Positions 18,352 to 27,965 of a stretch of 62,500 nt of DNA are shown here, piece by piece; position 1 is the first letter of the stretch, and every line of letters begins with the position of its first letter. Source of the DNA: Botryococcus braunii (taxonomy: Eukaryota; Chlorophyta; Trebouxiophyceae); assembly GCA_002005505.1 (NCBI GenBank), contig KV908338.1, positions 552,943 through 615,442 on the forward strand. Reading direction: 5' to 3'. The position numbers and the translations under genes are program-made. A model generated the notes under the pieces. The model was given only the letters and a program-made list of their open reading frames with translations, had not been told where the DNA came from and searched no databases.

Positions 18352-19313
18352 ATGTCGCACATAGTGATTGCGATCGCCTGACGCCATTCCGTATCGCCTT
18401 CGCATGCTCCGCCACTGGGCAGGCACAGCTCCTTTTCTGCGCAGGCGTCATACCGTTTAGTTGTCGGAAGAGGTATCATTTTGCTGGCGGCAAATGATTT
18501 CCCGTGCACCGCATGTTTGAGTGCCCCGGCGCCCGTGCAAGACGTGCTTGTATGGTACAGTGTGGTAAACACAAGTTGTATCGCCCTTTTGGGTGTCATA
18601 TGGGGTAACGAGGCCATATTTGGTACATCTGCTAATCTCTAGGATGGCATCGGAGGGGTGGGCATTGTGAAGGCGTTGCGCATTATTGAGCTCCCTTCGG
18701 CAGCGGCGTCGGCTGTAATTACCATAGAGCAAAGTACATCTAACTCCAAATCCTGAGTGTCCTACATGATTGCTCGATTAGATGGACGTGGTGAGCTTTT
18801 GGTGGGCTTGCTACCCAGGAAGGCAAGCTTGCTGTTCTTAAGGCACACCCTTGTGTCCGAGAGAGACTGTGGCTCACTCGGTAAACTCGGAATCAAGCCA
18901 CGCCTTCAAAGACGGCTCGTCAGCAAGTTTGAGTGACGTGTTGTGTTGCTTTTTTGTCTCCTCCTACACGTGAGGGGAGGTGTTGTAAATTGGGATCCAT
19001 CATGTACACTCAATAAAGTTACTGCACATATGATGGGATTTCCATGGGATGGTGCTAACATGTTTGGTTGGACAAAAAAGGCACAATTCAGGAAGTGCAG
19101 TTTCCACTAGACATTGCTCCATGAACATACTTATGATTAGACTGAGTATGATGGCAAGTTATCTTAGAATAAAATATATGTGGTCTTATGATGTTCATAA
19201 GTGAGGTTAACACATGGGATATAAAGATCTGGGCTTTGATAACTTGGTTGAATCATTATCGAATGTTTAAGTGACATCTAGACACCTAGCTCGAATCACA
19301 CTCGGATGGTTTC

Positions 19314-19520
19314 TTGGGATCGAAGATTGTCAGTTTTACATTCGACGGTCCTCAGGAATGTGGTTCGACGGCTCTTGCAGTACAATGCGACTCGGGGTTC
19401 GGGGATTGGGACTGGGAAGAACGAATGGCCACACATTATCACACTTGTAACAAATTCTGCTATTGGACTCCTAACAAGTATGCTTGGACGTCGTGCTGTG
19501 ATTGCACGACTGCTCATTGA
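19314..19520 (+). CDS. Cys-rich terminal exon or small ORF, unknown
   Basis: The frame reads KIVSFTFDGPQECGS, then CDSGFGDWDWEERM, then HTCNKFCYW and WTSCCDC, and ends CTTAH with TGA at 19518-19520. It has eight cysteines, many aromatics and no simple repeats, like a secreted disulfide-rich domain. I do not recognise the family. A likely acceptor (GATCGAAG) lies near 19325, so this may be a last exon whose partners are upstream, between copy A and here. The 3' flank is the dispersed repeat also found at 5214-5316. Confidence 0.4.
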   Translation: MGSKIVSFTFDGPQECGSTALAVQCDSGFGDWDWEERMATHYHTCNKFCYWTPNKYAWTSCCDCTTAH

Positions 19521-19621
19521 ATGACATACTGTTTTGTGCTAAGTGCTGTGTTTGCACGTTTGCAGAGGCTTGATTGTTTTTGTATTTGTCTGTGCGACGT
19601 CAACGGTATCATATGAGAATA

Positions 19622-20425
19622 AAAGGTCCATCTGGTCTGGTGACCGATTACACCACCCAGCCACCAGGAGGTAACGGCATATGGCGTCATGTTGTGTCGT
19701 TGCGGCTAGGGACCCTAGGCCGTACCGGTGGGATCCCCGGAGGGACTGGTCGGGCGGGCCCCTGGACACCGATCGCTAGTCACCTGGGTAGAGGCATATT
19801 GCGCTATCTGTCGGGCCCCACCTGGTGCGCTGTGCCCAGGCCAGGGGGGAGGGGGGGCACTACCCCTCACCTCTCAAATCAAGCGATCATCTTGACGATG
19901 TATTTATCATAGAAGAGCCGTCAAGCTCTGCGCCTGAGAGGGCACTTCACATGCCACTAGATCAAGTTTACTTTCATTGCACACGTTACACCACGTGCCA
20001 GATGACCCAATCTTGATCGGTTACCAAGGCAGCTGTCGCAGACAAAGGCAGTTCGCATAGAGGAATAAGGGAGAAATCTACCAAACTTTGAGTCAAAACA
20101 AATCACACTCCCCTTCTTTAATCCACGGCTTTGCTTTCAGATCTTTGTCTGGATCGAAGCAAAGGTTCGTTCTTTCGGCACGACCTTCAGCTTCAGAGGC
20201 AATCCCCGAATCTTGATATTTTGGAGTAAAACGAGTTGTTGGCCCTAGGATTTGCAGCATGTCACAGGGATCTGCTCTCTGCCTTAACCGTTGCAGCGCC
20301 CGAGGAAGTAGGCAGGGGCCCACGCGGTCCGGATCCCTGGGACCCACCCTCTGGAGGATCTAATCAGGCAGTCCAAGGGAATACAGTTTCAAGTGTCTTG
20401 ACTCCAAATCCGGTGACCTGCCCCC
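19622..20425 (+). pseudogene. Truncated cassette copy B with a broken PAN-gene exon 1
   Basis: It aligns to copy A from about 14230, then jumps at 20233 from the upstream flank (AAAACGAGT) straight into TTGGCCCTAGG of exon 1. This deletes about 636 bp that include the start codon and presumed promoter. The rest of exon 1 (CHRDLLSAL..., lacking the 13-bp insertion of copy A) continues to the poly-C tract and then joins the leader of the next cassette at 20428. Exons 2-4 are absent. It cannot make the protein. Confidence 0.85.
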
Positions 20426-20427
20426 CC

Positions 20428-20474
20428 AACCCCTCTCTGAGAATACACCCACCCACCCACCCATCCCCCCCCCC

Positions 20475-20511
<37 letters not shown>

Positions 20512-20729
20512 GGCATGTATTTGAAACAGATGTTTCAGGGGTAACTTCTCCCGTCTAAGGAAGGAAGGAAATATTACATCCAGGACCAGCCATTATGGCT
20601 CAAGGGATGACGACATAACTGTCTAAACATGTCTGTTAGGGACAGTGACGTGAGGCCAGCCCTTAACAACAGAGTTCGTTATAGTCTGACGGTATAGGTG
20701 AAGGAAACTGCACGAGCTTAATATGTTTT
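20428..20729 (+). repeat. Leader of cassette copy C, 5' of the retrotransposon
   Basis: It matches 14010-14215 of copy A plus an insertion of about 85 bp (roughly 20555-20640) absent from copy A. The insertion contains a 41-bp repeat also found at 50059-50099. The copy continues after the retrotransposon at 27971. Confidence 0.85.
20725..20729 (+). repeat. Target-site duplication (left), GTTTT
   Basis: GTTTT flanks the element on the left here and on the right at 27966-27970. The empty site in copy A reads CATGGTTTTCTTGC (about 14207-14220), confirming a 5-bp duplication as expected for Ty1/copia integrases. Confidence 0.88.
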
Positions 20730-21608
20730 TCAAGCATTTCTGCTTGCGGCGTCACCTGCAGTGATGGCACGACGGCAGCGTCACTTCGTAGCCTGTGGGA
20801 AAAACCGTCCACGCTACAACGTTTCCAGGAACAGCACACAGCACTCTCCAACAGTAGAGGTTGGTCAAGGATACCAACATGCTTCGGACAAGTCTTACAA
20901 ATGATCTTAACTGCTCTCACTCTTGCTAAAGACCACGTAACACTACGCCTTGCCTGATAGCAGAGTTCAGCACCAAAGAGGCCTTGCGATGTCTACTTTA
21001 CGTCACTAGAATACAATAATAGTTCATCAGTAACTCAGCAAGGTCTCTTTGTGATGTTTGTACAGTGAAACTATCTTACCGCCACAACGGTGGACGTCAA
21101 CATAAGTCTCAATGAGGTCAAACATTCAGTGCGCTCTCGTCATGCACTCTCATCAATGCACACAGCAGTAATATCTAACTGGTCTGAATGTTTGAGCACA
21201 ATCATATCTGGAACGGCTTTGAGAATCCTAAACACACCTGCAGTGATGGCACGACGGCAGCGTCACTTCGTAGCCTGTGGGAAAAACCGTCCACGCTACA
21301 ACGTTTCCAGGAACAGCACACAGCACTCTCCAACAGTAGAGGTTGGTCAAGGATACCAACATGCTTCGGACAAGTACCGAGCCGTTCCTGGGCTGCCCAG
21401 GGATGGCTCGGACTGCAGGGATCCTAAAGTACTACCATACGTAATGTCTATTGAGAACGCATATCGTACAAGTCACGTGTTATGTCATTGAGGTACGAGT
21501 ATGATCTATACCGTTCATAAAGGGCTATAACGGCTATAGTTTACACTGCTGTTGATGGCATGTGACAGGGGATGTCACTAAGTACAGTATTGACCAATTC
21601 ATTCAACA
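20730..21608 (-). repeat. 3' LTR of the copia element
   Basis: 879 bp, matching 27087-27965. It contains a 141-bp direct repeat of itself (20753-20893 and 21235-21375). Confidence 0.93.
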
Positions 21609-21617
21609 CTTCCCCTT
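21609..21617 (-). other. Polypurine tract of the copia element
   Basis: On the element's strand AAGGGGAAG directly abuts the 3' LTR start (TGTTGAATG). It primes plus-strand DNA synthesis. Confidence 0.8.
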
Positions 21618-21633
21618 GACAGCACCCTGTCAC

Positions 21634-24600
21634 CTATGTCATCTTCACAAGTCCAAACCCTCGCCTGTGCATCTGGAAGGCAGGGCGAGCGAGAGGCTTT
21701 GTCAGCATGTCTGCCTTGTTCCTTGCAGACTCCACATAGCAGAGTGTAACCTGCCCCTTTGCAATAGCTTCACGTGCAAAGTGGAAGCACACTGCAATGT
21801 GCTTAGTATACTTGCTATACAGTGGGTTTTTCAGGTTAGCAATGCACCCCTGATTGTCACAGTATAGCTTCACTGACCAAGGAGGAGTTCCGATTTCCTC
21901 CATGAACCCACGCAGCCAGTTAAGCTCCTTAATAGCCAGACTGGTTGCCATGAATTCTGCCTCCACAGTGGAGGTAGCAACTGAGTGTTGCTTCTTACTA
22001 CCCCAGACCACAGCACTGCCAAACACTGATAGCACATATCCCGAGGTAGAATGCCTGCTGTCAATATCGCCAGCATAATCTGCATCAACATGACCTTCTA
22101 ACACAGGCCCTTTCCCTCCCAGCACTAAGACACACTCTCGAGTAGACTGAAGATACCTCAATACCCTCAAGCCCTCATTCATGTGGGCAGTGGTGGGAGC
22201 GTTCCGGTAACGGGACAGAACACCCACAGCCTGAGCTATATCAGGTCGAGTTGTATTAGCAATATACAACAGAGACCCAACAAGCTCACAATATCTATGC
22301 CCGGGAGGCAGTGGAGTCCCAGACCCAAAGCTGGTCTCACCCACTGTAACCTGCGGCATCCCAGACATCACAAAGTCTTTACTCATGGGAGTATCGACTG
22401 TACGTGACTCAGCACTCACCCCAAACTTCTCACACAGTGCATCAATCTTAGGCACGCAGCTCAGTGATAAGCACCGATTCTCTCTATCTCTCAGGATCTG
22501 GCAGCCCAAGAAGTCCTTGACTTCACCAAGGTCATGAATCTTGAAGCTTGCCAACAGCTCCTTTTTCACCCATTCTATCTCTTCCGCACCCATTGCCACA
22601 ATCAAAAGATCATCAACATACACAAGCATGTATGACAGCTCCCCATCCTCGTGTCTCTTTATGTAAACTCCCGCATCGCTCTTACACACTTCATATCCCA
22701 TACTCAGCAGCTTCTCATTCAGGGTCTTGTGCCAAGCCCTGGGAGCCTGCTTCAGGCCATAAAGGGCCTTACGCAGTCTGCACACAATGTTGGGGTTGCC
22801 ATTATCAAATCCAGGAGGCTGTGTCACATACACCTCCTCCTCTAATTCACCATTCAAAAAGGCGGTCTTTATATCCACCTGGTGAATTTCCATGTTCTTT
22901 GCTGCAGCAGTTGCTAGCAAAGTCCTCCTGGACCCATAGCTACTGGTAGGTGCAAAGACCTCATCTACATCAACTCCAGGAATCTGTCTACAGCCCTGGG
23001 CTACAAGCCGAGCCTTAAATCTCAACACGTTCCCATGTGCATCAGTCTTCACAGAGAAGATCCAATGCACAGGGATCACCTTGTGTCCCCTGGGTCTCTC
23101 AACGTACTCCATCACCTCGTGCGCATCAAGAGAATCTTGCTCCTCTTGCATTGCCTGGCGCCAGAATTCCCACTGAGGGGATCTTTGCGCCTCCCTGAGG
23201 TTTCCAGGGATTGGCACCTTGGACCACCTCACCCCAGGTATCTTACCCTTTACAGGATTCAGATTGTGATCATGCACAACATGGCTATCCTCTCTAGGCT
23301 CACACGCACGTGCTTCCACTACTCTTTCGCTCGAGGTTACTGCGTTACACACCTCTCTGACTCTCTCCCACTCTGGAGGTGTCTGCAGCTTTCTCTCCTT
23401 GGAGGATTCACATGCTGCTCCACTCAATCTGGGTCTTACATCACTCGTCATGTCCCAAACGCACTCATCACTCAAAGGCGCAGCATAATCTGGCACTGTG
23501 CGACACCCTGCAGTGGTGTCTCTCTCATCCACGCTTGTACTCTCACAACACACCTGTGACTCCCCAGTGTGTCCCTCACAAGCACGCAGAGCCTGGCCAT
23601 CTGAAGACTCCCTTTGTCCATCAAGTGTCTGATTGGAAATCTCCAAACTGACCTCTCTTGCCTCACTCTCAGCGCTTACATGATCAGACATGCCCTCCAG
23701 CCTGGCCAAGTCCTGTCCATTAGGCTGAGCTTCCGTTGCTTCCCCTGGGCAAATGGCCTCTGACATTCTCCTATTCTCTCCATCACTCACATCTCCATCA
23801 TGTTCCACAGTGACCTCAGCTGCAGTCTCACGTGCTGCTACTCTCTGATCATACCGTTGCTGCCGGGTCAGCCCGTCTTGCCCTCGGACACCCATGGCCC
23901 CAACTTCCATTCGAACACATTCTTGCACATTATTCAAACGTTGCATGTGTGACTTGGTCTCCTCGCCTCCTCGCGCCAGGTTCTCCATGTGTCCGAGTAC
24001 GGACCAGCTGTGGCCGGACTGCGTATGGCTCAGCTCCGAGGAAGTGGGCTCCCCGTCCACGTTGACACTTGTAGTCTCAGAATTCTCACAGGGGTTGATT
24101 GCACATGGGGTAGTTGCACAGGGGGTGGTTGCACAGGGGGAGTCAGGTCCGGACTGCTGCACGTTGACCTCTCGGTTGCAGAGAGGCTCAGGATCATCTG
24201 AGTCCCAAAAAGACAACTGACCCAAGGACTGCTGGCCCTCCTGTTGTACAAAAGGCAAGGCAAAGGGCTGCTGGACTGCATTTGGACTCACAGGAGACAT
24301 GGTGCTAAGCCCCACTCTGTCTGCGCCCCTTAAGTGCTCCAGAAAGGTAACATCTCTGCTTTCTTTCCAAATCCCGTTTCCCATATAAATTCTATATGCC
24401 TTTGACACACTGGAATACCCTGTGAAGAGACCAGGGGAGGTCTTAGACTCAAACACTCCCCTTTGGTGATCAGGTATGTGCACATGTGCTAGACAGCCAA
24501 AAGTCCTGAGCAGGGATACATCGGGCTTTACCCCATGGAAGGCTTCATAAGGCGTCTTGTCACGTCCAGTCACAGGTCCCATATTGTACAGGATGCAGGC

Positions 24601-26784
24601 TGTCTCCACTGCTTCCTTCCAGAGTGACTGTTTGGCAGCTGCATGCAACATGAGTGTTCTGGCCTTCTCCTTGATTGTTCGGTTCATCCGTTCAGCAACG
24701 CCATTTTGCTGAGGCGTGTATGCTGCAGAGGTCTCAAATTTAATTCCCTCCTGCGTACAGAAACCCTTCAATGTACTGTTGAGGAATTCTGTCCCCCTGT
24801 CAGTACGAATGCACTTAACAGAGCGGTTCAACTGCCTCTGCCAAAAAATCAGGAGGTCTCTGACTGCACTGCTGATTGCATCCTTGGTTTTTACTGCCAG
24901 GGCTATGACGTAGTGCGTAGCCTCATCCACAATCGTGACAAAGAAGCGCTCCCCAGTAATAGCTGTAGGGGAGATGGGGCCAACTGTGTCCAAATGAATT
25001 CTCTCAAGGGGCTCAGTGGCTGCTCTGGAACTGGTTCCAAAAGGGGGACGACTGTGCTTTCCTTGAATGCACGCTTCACACGAAGAGTGACAGTTTGCGC
25101 AAGGGGAGAGAGATACAGGGATGCCCAGGACCAAATCTTCAGACTGCAGTCGCCTCATATTAACCTCCCCTGGGTGCCCCAGTCTACTGTGCCACAGTGC
25201 TCTCAATCTGCAATCATGAGCGACTGGTGCTCTGGCTGTGTTAACAAACACAGAGACAGGGTTTCTGACTGGACTGACCTTCTGCAAGAAATACAGGCCA
25301 TTTCTCTGTGCAACTGAACAAGACCAGTTTTGAGCGCCACGCATACCAGTGTAACTTCCCACACTGTCTGTCACAAAACTAGCCCCATCACGTATAGCAG
25401 CTGTCACTGAAATCAGATTAGCTGTAGCTGAAGGAACACAATGCACATTGTGAAGCCACAGGGGTTGCTGTTCTGCACTGCTCAAGCACAGGGAACCAGT
25501 TGCAATTATCTGTCCCGTGGCATCTGACGTAGCCATATGCAAAGGAATGGGATTTCTGTGCAGGGTGGGGGAATGTAGCAGGGACAGATCATTGACTAGG
25601 TGGATGGTGGCTCCACTGTCCACCAGAAAACTTCTCGCTTCTGGCATGACGCGTGTTGGTGTTAAGACATTCAGAGAAATCATGGCAGACATACCAGAGG
25701 GTGGTGGATATCCCCCGGGGAAAAAGTTGTTGCCGTTCCCGCTGCCCTCCGGAGGTCGAGCCACTGCAGCCGACGCTTGATTTTGGAATTGCGGAAGCAG
25801 ATTGGCCATTGCAGCCATGACTTGCTGCAGGTTCTGTTGCATCTTCTCGTCCGCCTCCTTCTTGAGGCAGTTCCTCTCAAAATGGCCTAGCTTGTTGCAG
25901 TAGCGGCAGCGCCTGTTGTCACGCCGGTCCCGTCCCTCCACCTTGGTCGATGAAGCTTGGCCCCCCTGGCCTCCAGCTTGGGTCTCCTGTGGGCTTGCAG
26001 TCCCTGGTGTGGTGGAGTAGGCTGGTGTGATGGCTGCCCTGGCCACAGGGGTGACTCTGGGGACCTGGTCGTTGAAGCCCAGTCCCTTGGCTGTGGTGGA
26101 GATGATCTCCCACAGTCCCTCCAGATCCTTCCCAGCAGATGAGGAGAACATCCCAGTCTCCTTCGCTTCCTCTGGCAGGCCCTTGATGATTGCCAGCTTG
26201 GCTTCTCTCTCCATGATGGAGTGCCCATTTCGCTTGAGTGCATGGAAGAGTGCCACCTTCCTGTTGTAGTAGTCCTCCAACGTTTCTGTCTCTCCCATGC
26301 TGGTGTGTAGGAGCTCCAGCCAGCGTGCTGTTACCTCCTGGTCTGCCCCTCCAGTAAAACGCTCTCGAACCCACTGGTAGGCATTGGCTGCCACTTGCAT
26401 TGCAGCCAGCTTGGCACCCCACGCCTTGGGGACGCTCTCAATCAGCATTAGGAGCGCTGCTGCATTCTCCTCTGTGTCTGGCATTGGAGCTTCAATGGCT
26501 GCCTTGCACCTTTTGAGGCCACAGGCTGCCACATATGCCAGATCCCAGAGTGGAAATTCCACTCCCTCTCTGTCCAGAGTCACTGGACATTTGACATTCG
26601 TGGTGACGACGCCACCGGTTTTCGTCATTGCGATGCACATCTCTCCACTCTGCGCAGTGGAGTTTGCTGGCTGGCTGGGTGATGCACTGATGGAGGAGCC
26701 AGACCCAGCTGATCCAGACTCCGTTGCAGTGCGCTTACTTCTCGTTTTCATGATCACTTGTCTGCTTCTAGTTTTCATGATCAA
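21634..26784 (-). CDS. Copia gag-pol polyprotein, 1716 aa, uninterrupted
   Basis: Order of domains by residue: gag (about 50-290); zinc knuckle CRYCNKLGHFERNC (293-306); protease FLVDSGATIH (DSG at 389-391); integrase zinc site H532, H537, C569, C572; integrase core D599, D662 and E698 (DD35E); reverse transcriptase with KARLVAQG, DIKTAFLNG and the catalytic YVDDLLI; and RNase H with VDADYAGD, EAEFMA and YCDNQG near the C-terminus. Gag and pol share one frame, as in Drosophila copia and many plant elements. The N-terminus has a short duplication (IMKTRS twice), so the exact ATG is one of two or three. The RNase H motif usually written KHID reads KHIA here. The stop lies 25 bp before the 3' LTR. 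Confidence 0.96.
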   Translation of the reverse strand: MIMKTRSRQVIMKTRSKRTATESGSAGSGSSISASPSQPANSTAQSGEMCIAMTKTGGVVTTNVKCPVTLDREGVEFPLWDLAYVAACGLKRCKAAIEAPMPDTEENAAALLMLIESVPKAWGAKLAAMQVAANAYQWVRERFTGGADQEVTARWLELLHTSMGETETLEDYYNRKVALFHALKRNGHSIMEREAKLAIIKGLPEEAKETGMFSSSAGKDLEGLWEIISTTAKGLGFNDQVPRVTPVARAAITPAYSTTPGTASPQETQAGGQGGQASSTKVEGRDRRDNRRCRYCNKLGHFERNCLKKEADEKMQQNLQQVMAAMANLLPQFQNQASAAVARPPEGSGNGNNFFPGGYPPPSGMSAMISLNVLTPTRVMPEARSFLVDSGATIHLVNDLSLLHSPTLHRNPIPLHMATSDATGQIIATGSLCLSSAEQQPLWLHNVHCVPSATANLISVTAAIRDGASFVTDSVGSYTGMRGAQNWSCSVAQRNGLYFLQKVSPVRNPVSVFVNTARAPVAHDCRLRALWHSRLGHPGEVNMRRLQSEDLVLGIPVSLSPCANCHSSCEACIQGKHSRPPFGTSSRAATEPLERIHLDTVGPISPTAITGERFFVTIVDEATHYVIALAVKTKDAISSAVRDLLIFWQRQLNRSVKCIRTDRGTEFLNSTLKGFCTQEGIKFETSAAYTPQQNGVAERMNRTIKEKARTLMLHAAAKQSLWKEAVETACILYNMGPVTGRDKTPYEAFHGVKPDVSLLRTFGCLAHVHIPDHQRGVFESKTSPGLFTGYSSVSKAYRIYMGNGIWKESRDVTFLEHLRGADRVGLSTMSPVSPNAVQQPFALPFVQQEGQQSLGQLSFWDSDDPEPLCNREVNVQQSGPDSPCATTPCATTPCAINPCENSETTSVNVDGEPTSSELSHTQSGHSWSVLGHMENLARGGEETKSHMQRLNNVQECVRMEVGAMGVRGQDGLTRQQRYDQRVAARETAAEVTVEHDGDVSDGENRRMSEAICPGEATEAQPNGQDLARLEGMSDHVSAESEAREVSLEISNQTLDGQRESSDGQALRACEGHTGESQVCCESTSVDERDTTAGCRTVPDYAAPLSDECVWDMTSDVRPRLSGAACESSKERKLQTPPEWERVREVCNAVTSSERVVEARACEPREDSHVVHDHNLNPVKGKIPGVRWSKVPIPGNLREAQRSPQWEFWRQAMQEEQDSLDAHEVMEYVERPRGHKVIPVHWIFSVKTDAHGNVLRFKARLVAQGCRQIPGVDVDEVFAPTSSYGSRRTLLATAAAKNMEIHQVDIKTAFLNGELEEEVYVTQPPGFDNGNPNIVCRLRKALYGLKQAPRAWHKTLNEKLLSMGYEVCKSDAGVYIKRHEDGELSYMLVYVDDLLIVAMGAEEIEWVKKELLASFKIHDLGEVKDFLGCQILRDRENRCLSLSCVPKIDALCEKFGVSAESRTVDTPMSKDFVMSGMPQVTVGETSFGSGTPLPPGHRYCELVGSLLYIANTTRPDIAQAVGVLSRYRNAPTTAHMNEGLRVLRYLQSTRECVLVLGGKGPVLEGHVDADYAGDIDSRHSTSGYVLSVFGSAVVWGSKKQHSVATSTVEAEFMATSLAIKELNWLRGFMEEIGTPPWSVKLYCDNQGCIANLKNPLYSKYTKHIAVCFHFAREAIAKGQVTLCYVESARNKADMLTKPLARPAFQMHRRGFGLVKMT

Positions 26785-27072
26785 GCCAGTTCTTCACTCC
26801 AAGCCTTAAATGACTTCCCCTGGAAGCACTTCTTCCTAGCTCTGACACTGAGTTGATCAGTCCCAGAAGTACTTCTGCTTTCCCAGCCCAGTTGCTACTA
26901 TACAACAATTCCTTCCAGCACTACAGAAGGAATAATTTTACGTGACTAGCTCGATATGTTTGAACGGCCAGACCTCACTCGTCAGTGAAGCTCGCAGTCT
27001 CGAAGCGGGGTCCGAAACCCCTTTTCTCCCTGGAAATCTGTCGTGCGTCACTGCAAGCTCAGCTTGGAAAGC

Positions 27073-27086
27073 GTGGGCCCATAACC
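27073..27086 (-). other. Primer binding site matching the anticodon region of initiator tRNA-Met
   Basis: On the element's strand GGTTATGGGCCCAC directly follows the 5' LTR. It is complementary to GTGGGCCCATAACC, the anticodon stem-loop of eukaryotic initiator tRNA-Met, not to the 3' end used by most plant copia elements (TGGTATCAGAGC). Drosophila copia and yeast Ty5 use the same kind of half-tRNA primer. Confidence 0.85.
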
Positions 27087-27965
27087 TCAAGCATTTCTGC
27101 TTGCGGCGTCACCTGCAGTGATGGCACGACGGCAGCGTCACTTCGTAGCCTGTGGGAAAAACCGTCCACGCTACAACGTTTCCAGGAACAGCACACAGCA
27201 CTCTCCAACAGTAGAGGTTGGTCAAGGATACCAACATGCTTCGGACAAGTCTTACAAATGATCTTAACTGCTCTCACTCTTGCTAAAGACCACGTAACAC
27301 TACGCCTTGCCTGATAGCAGAGTTCAGCACCAAAGAGGCCTTGCGATGTCTACTTTACGTCACTAGAATACAATAATAGTTCATCAGTAACTCAGCAAGG
27401 TCTCTTTGTGATGTTTGTACAGTGAAACTATCTTACCGCCACAACGGTGGACGTCAACATAAGTCTCAATGAGGTCAAACATTCAGTGCGCTCTCGTCAT
27501 GCACTCTCATCAATGCACACAGCAGTAATATCTAACTGGTCTGAATGTTTGAGCACAATCATATCTGGAACGGCTTTGAGAATCCTAAACACACCTGCAG
27601 TGATGGCACGACGGCAGCGTCACTTCGTAGCCTGTGGGAAAAACCGTCCACGCTACAACGTTTCCAGGAACAGCACACAGCACTCTCCAACAGTAGAGGT
27701 TGGTCAAGGATACCAACATGCTTCGGACAAGTACCGAGCCGTTCCTGGGCTGCCCAGGGATGGCTCGGACTGCAGGGATCCTAAAGTACTACCATACGTA
27801 ATGTCTATTGAGAACGCATATCGTACAAGTCACGTGTTATGTCATTGAGGTACGAGTATGATCTATACCGTTCATAAAGGGCTATAACGGCTATAGTTTA
27901 CACTGCTGTTGATGGCATGTGACAGGGGATGTCACTAAGTACAGTATTGACCAATTCATTCAACA
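27087..27965 (-). repeat. 5' LTR of the copia element
   Basis: 879 bp, with the internal 141-bp direct repeats at 27110-27250 and 27592-27732. It should hold the element promoter. The exact TATA and start site were not identified. Confidence 0.93.

Larger units (their letters stand above)
20730..27965 (-). mobile_element. Complete Ty1/copia LTR retrotransposon, 7.2 kb
   Basis: The element has two 879-bp LTRs, a primer binding site, a polypurine tract, a 5-bp target duplication and one uninterrupted gag-pol frame with integrase before reverse transcriptase, which defines Ty1/copia. I saw no difference between the LTRs in the segments compared by eye, and the encoded frames inside them are the same, so the insertion is young. 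It interrupts the leader of cassette copy C. LTR ends read TG...GA on the element's strand rather than TG...CA, although the one-base T overlap with the target leaves the exact end ambiguous. Confidence 0.95.

Noticed and set aside
24643..25317. 224-codon plus-strand frame inside the retrotransposon
   Set aside because: It is antisense to the copia integrase region and explained by codon bias on the other strand.
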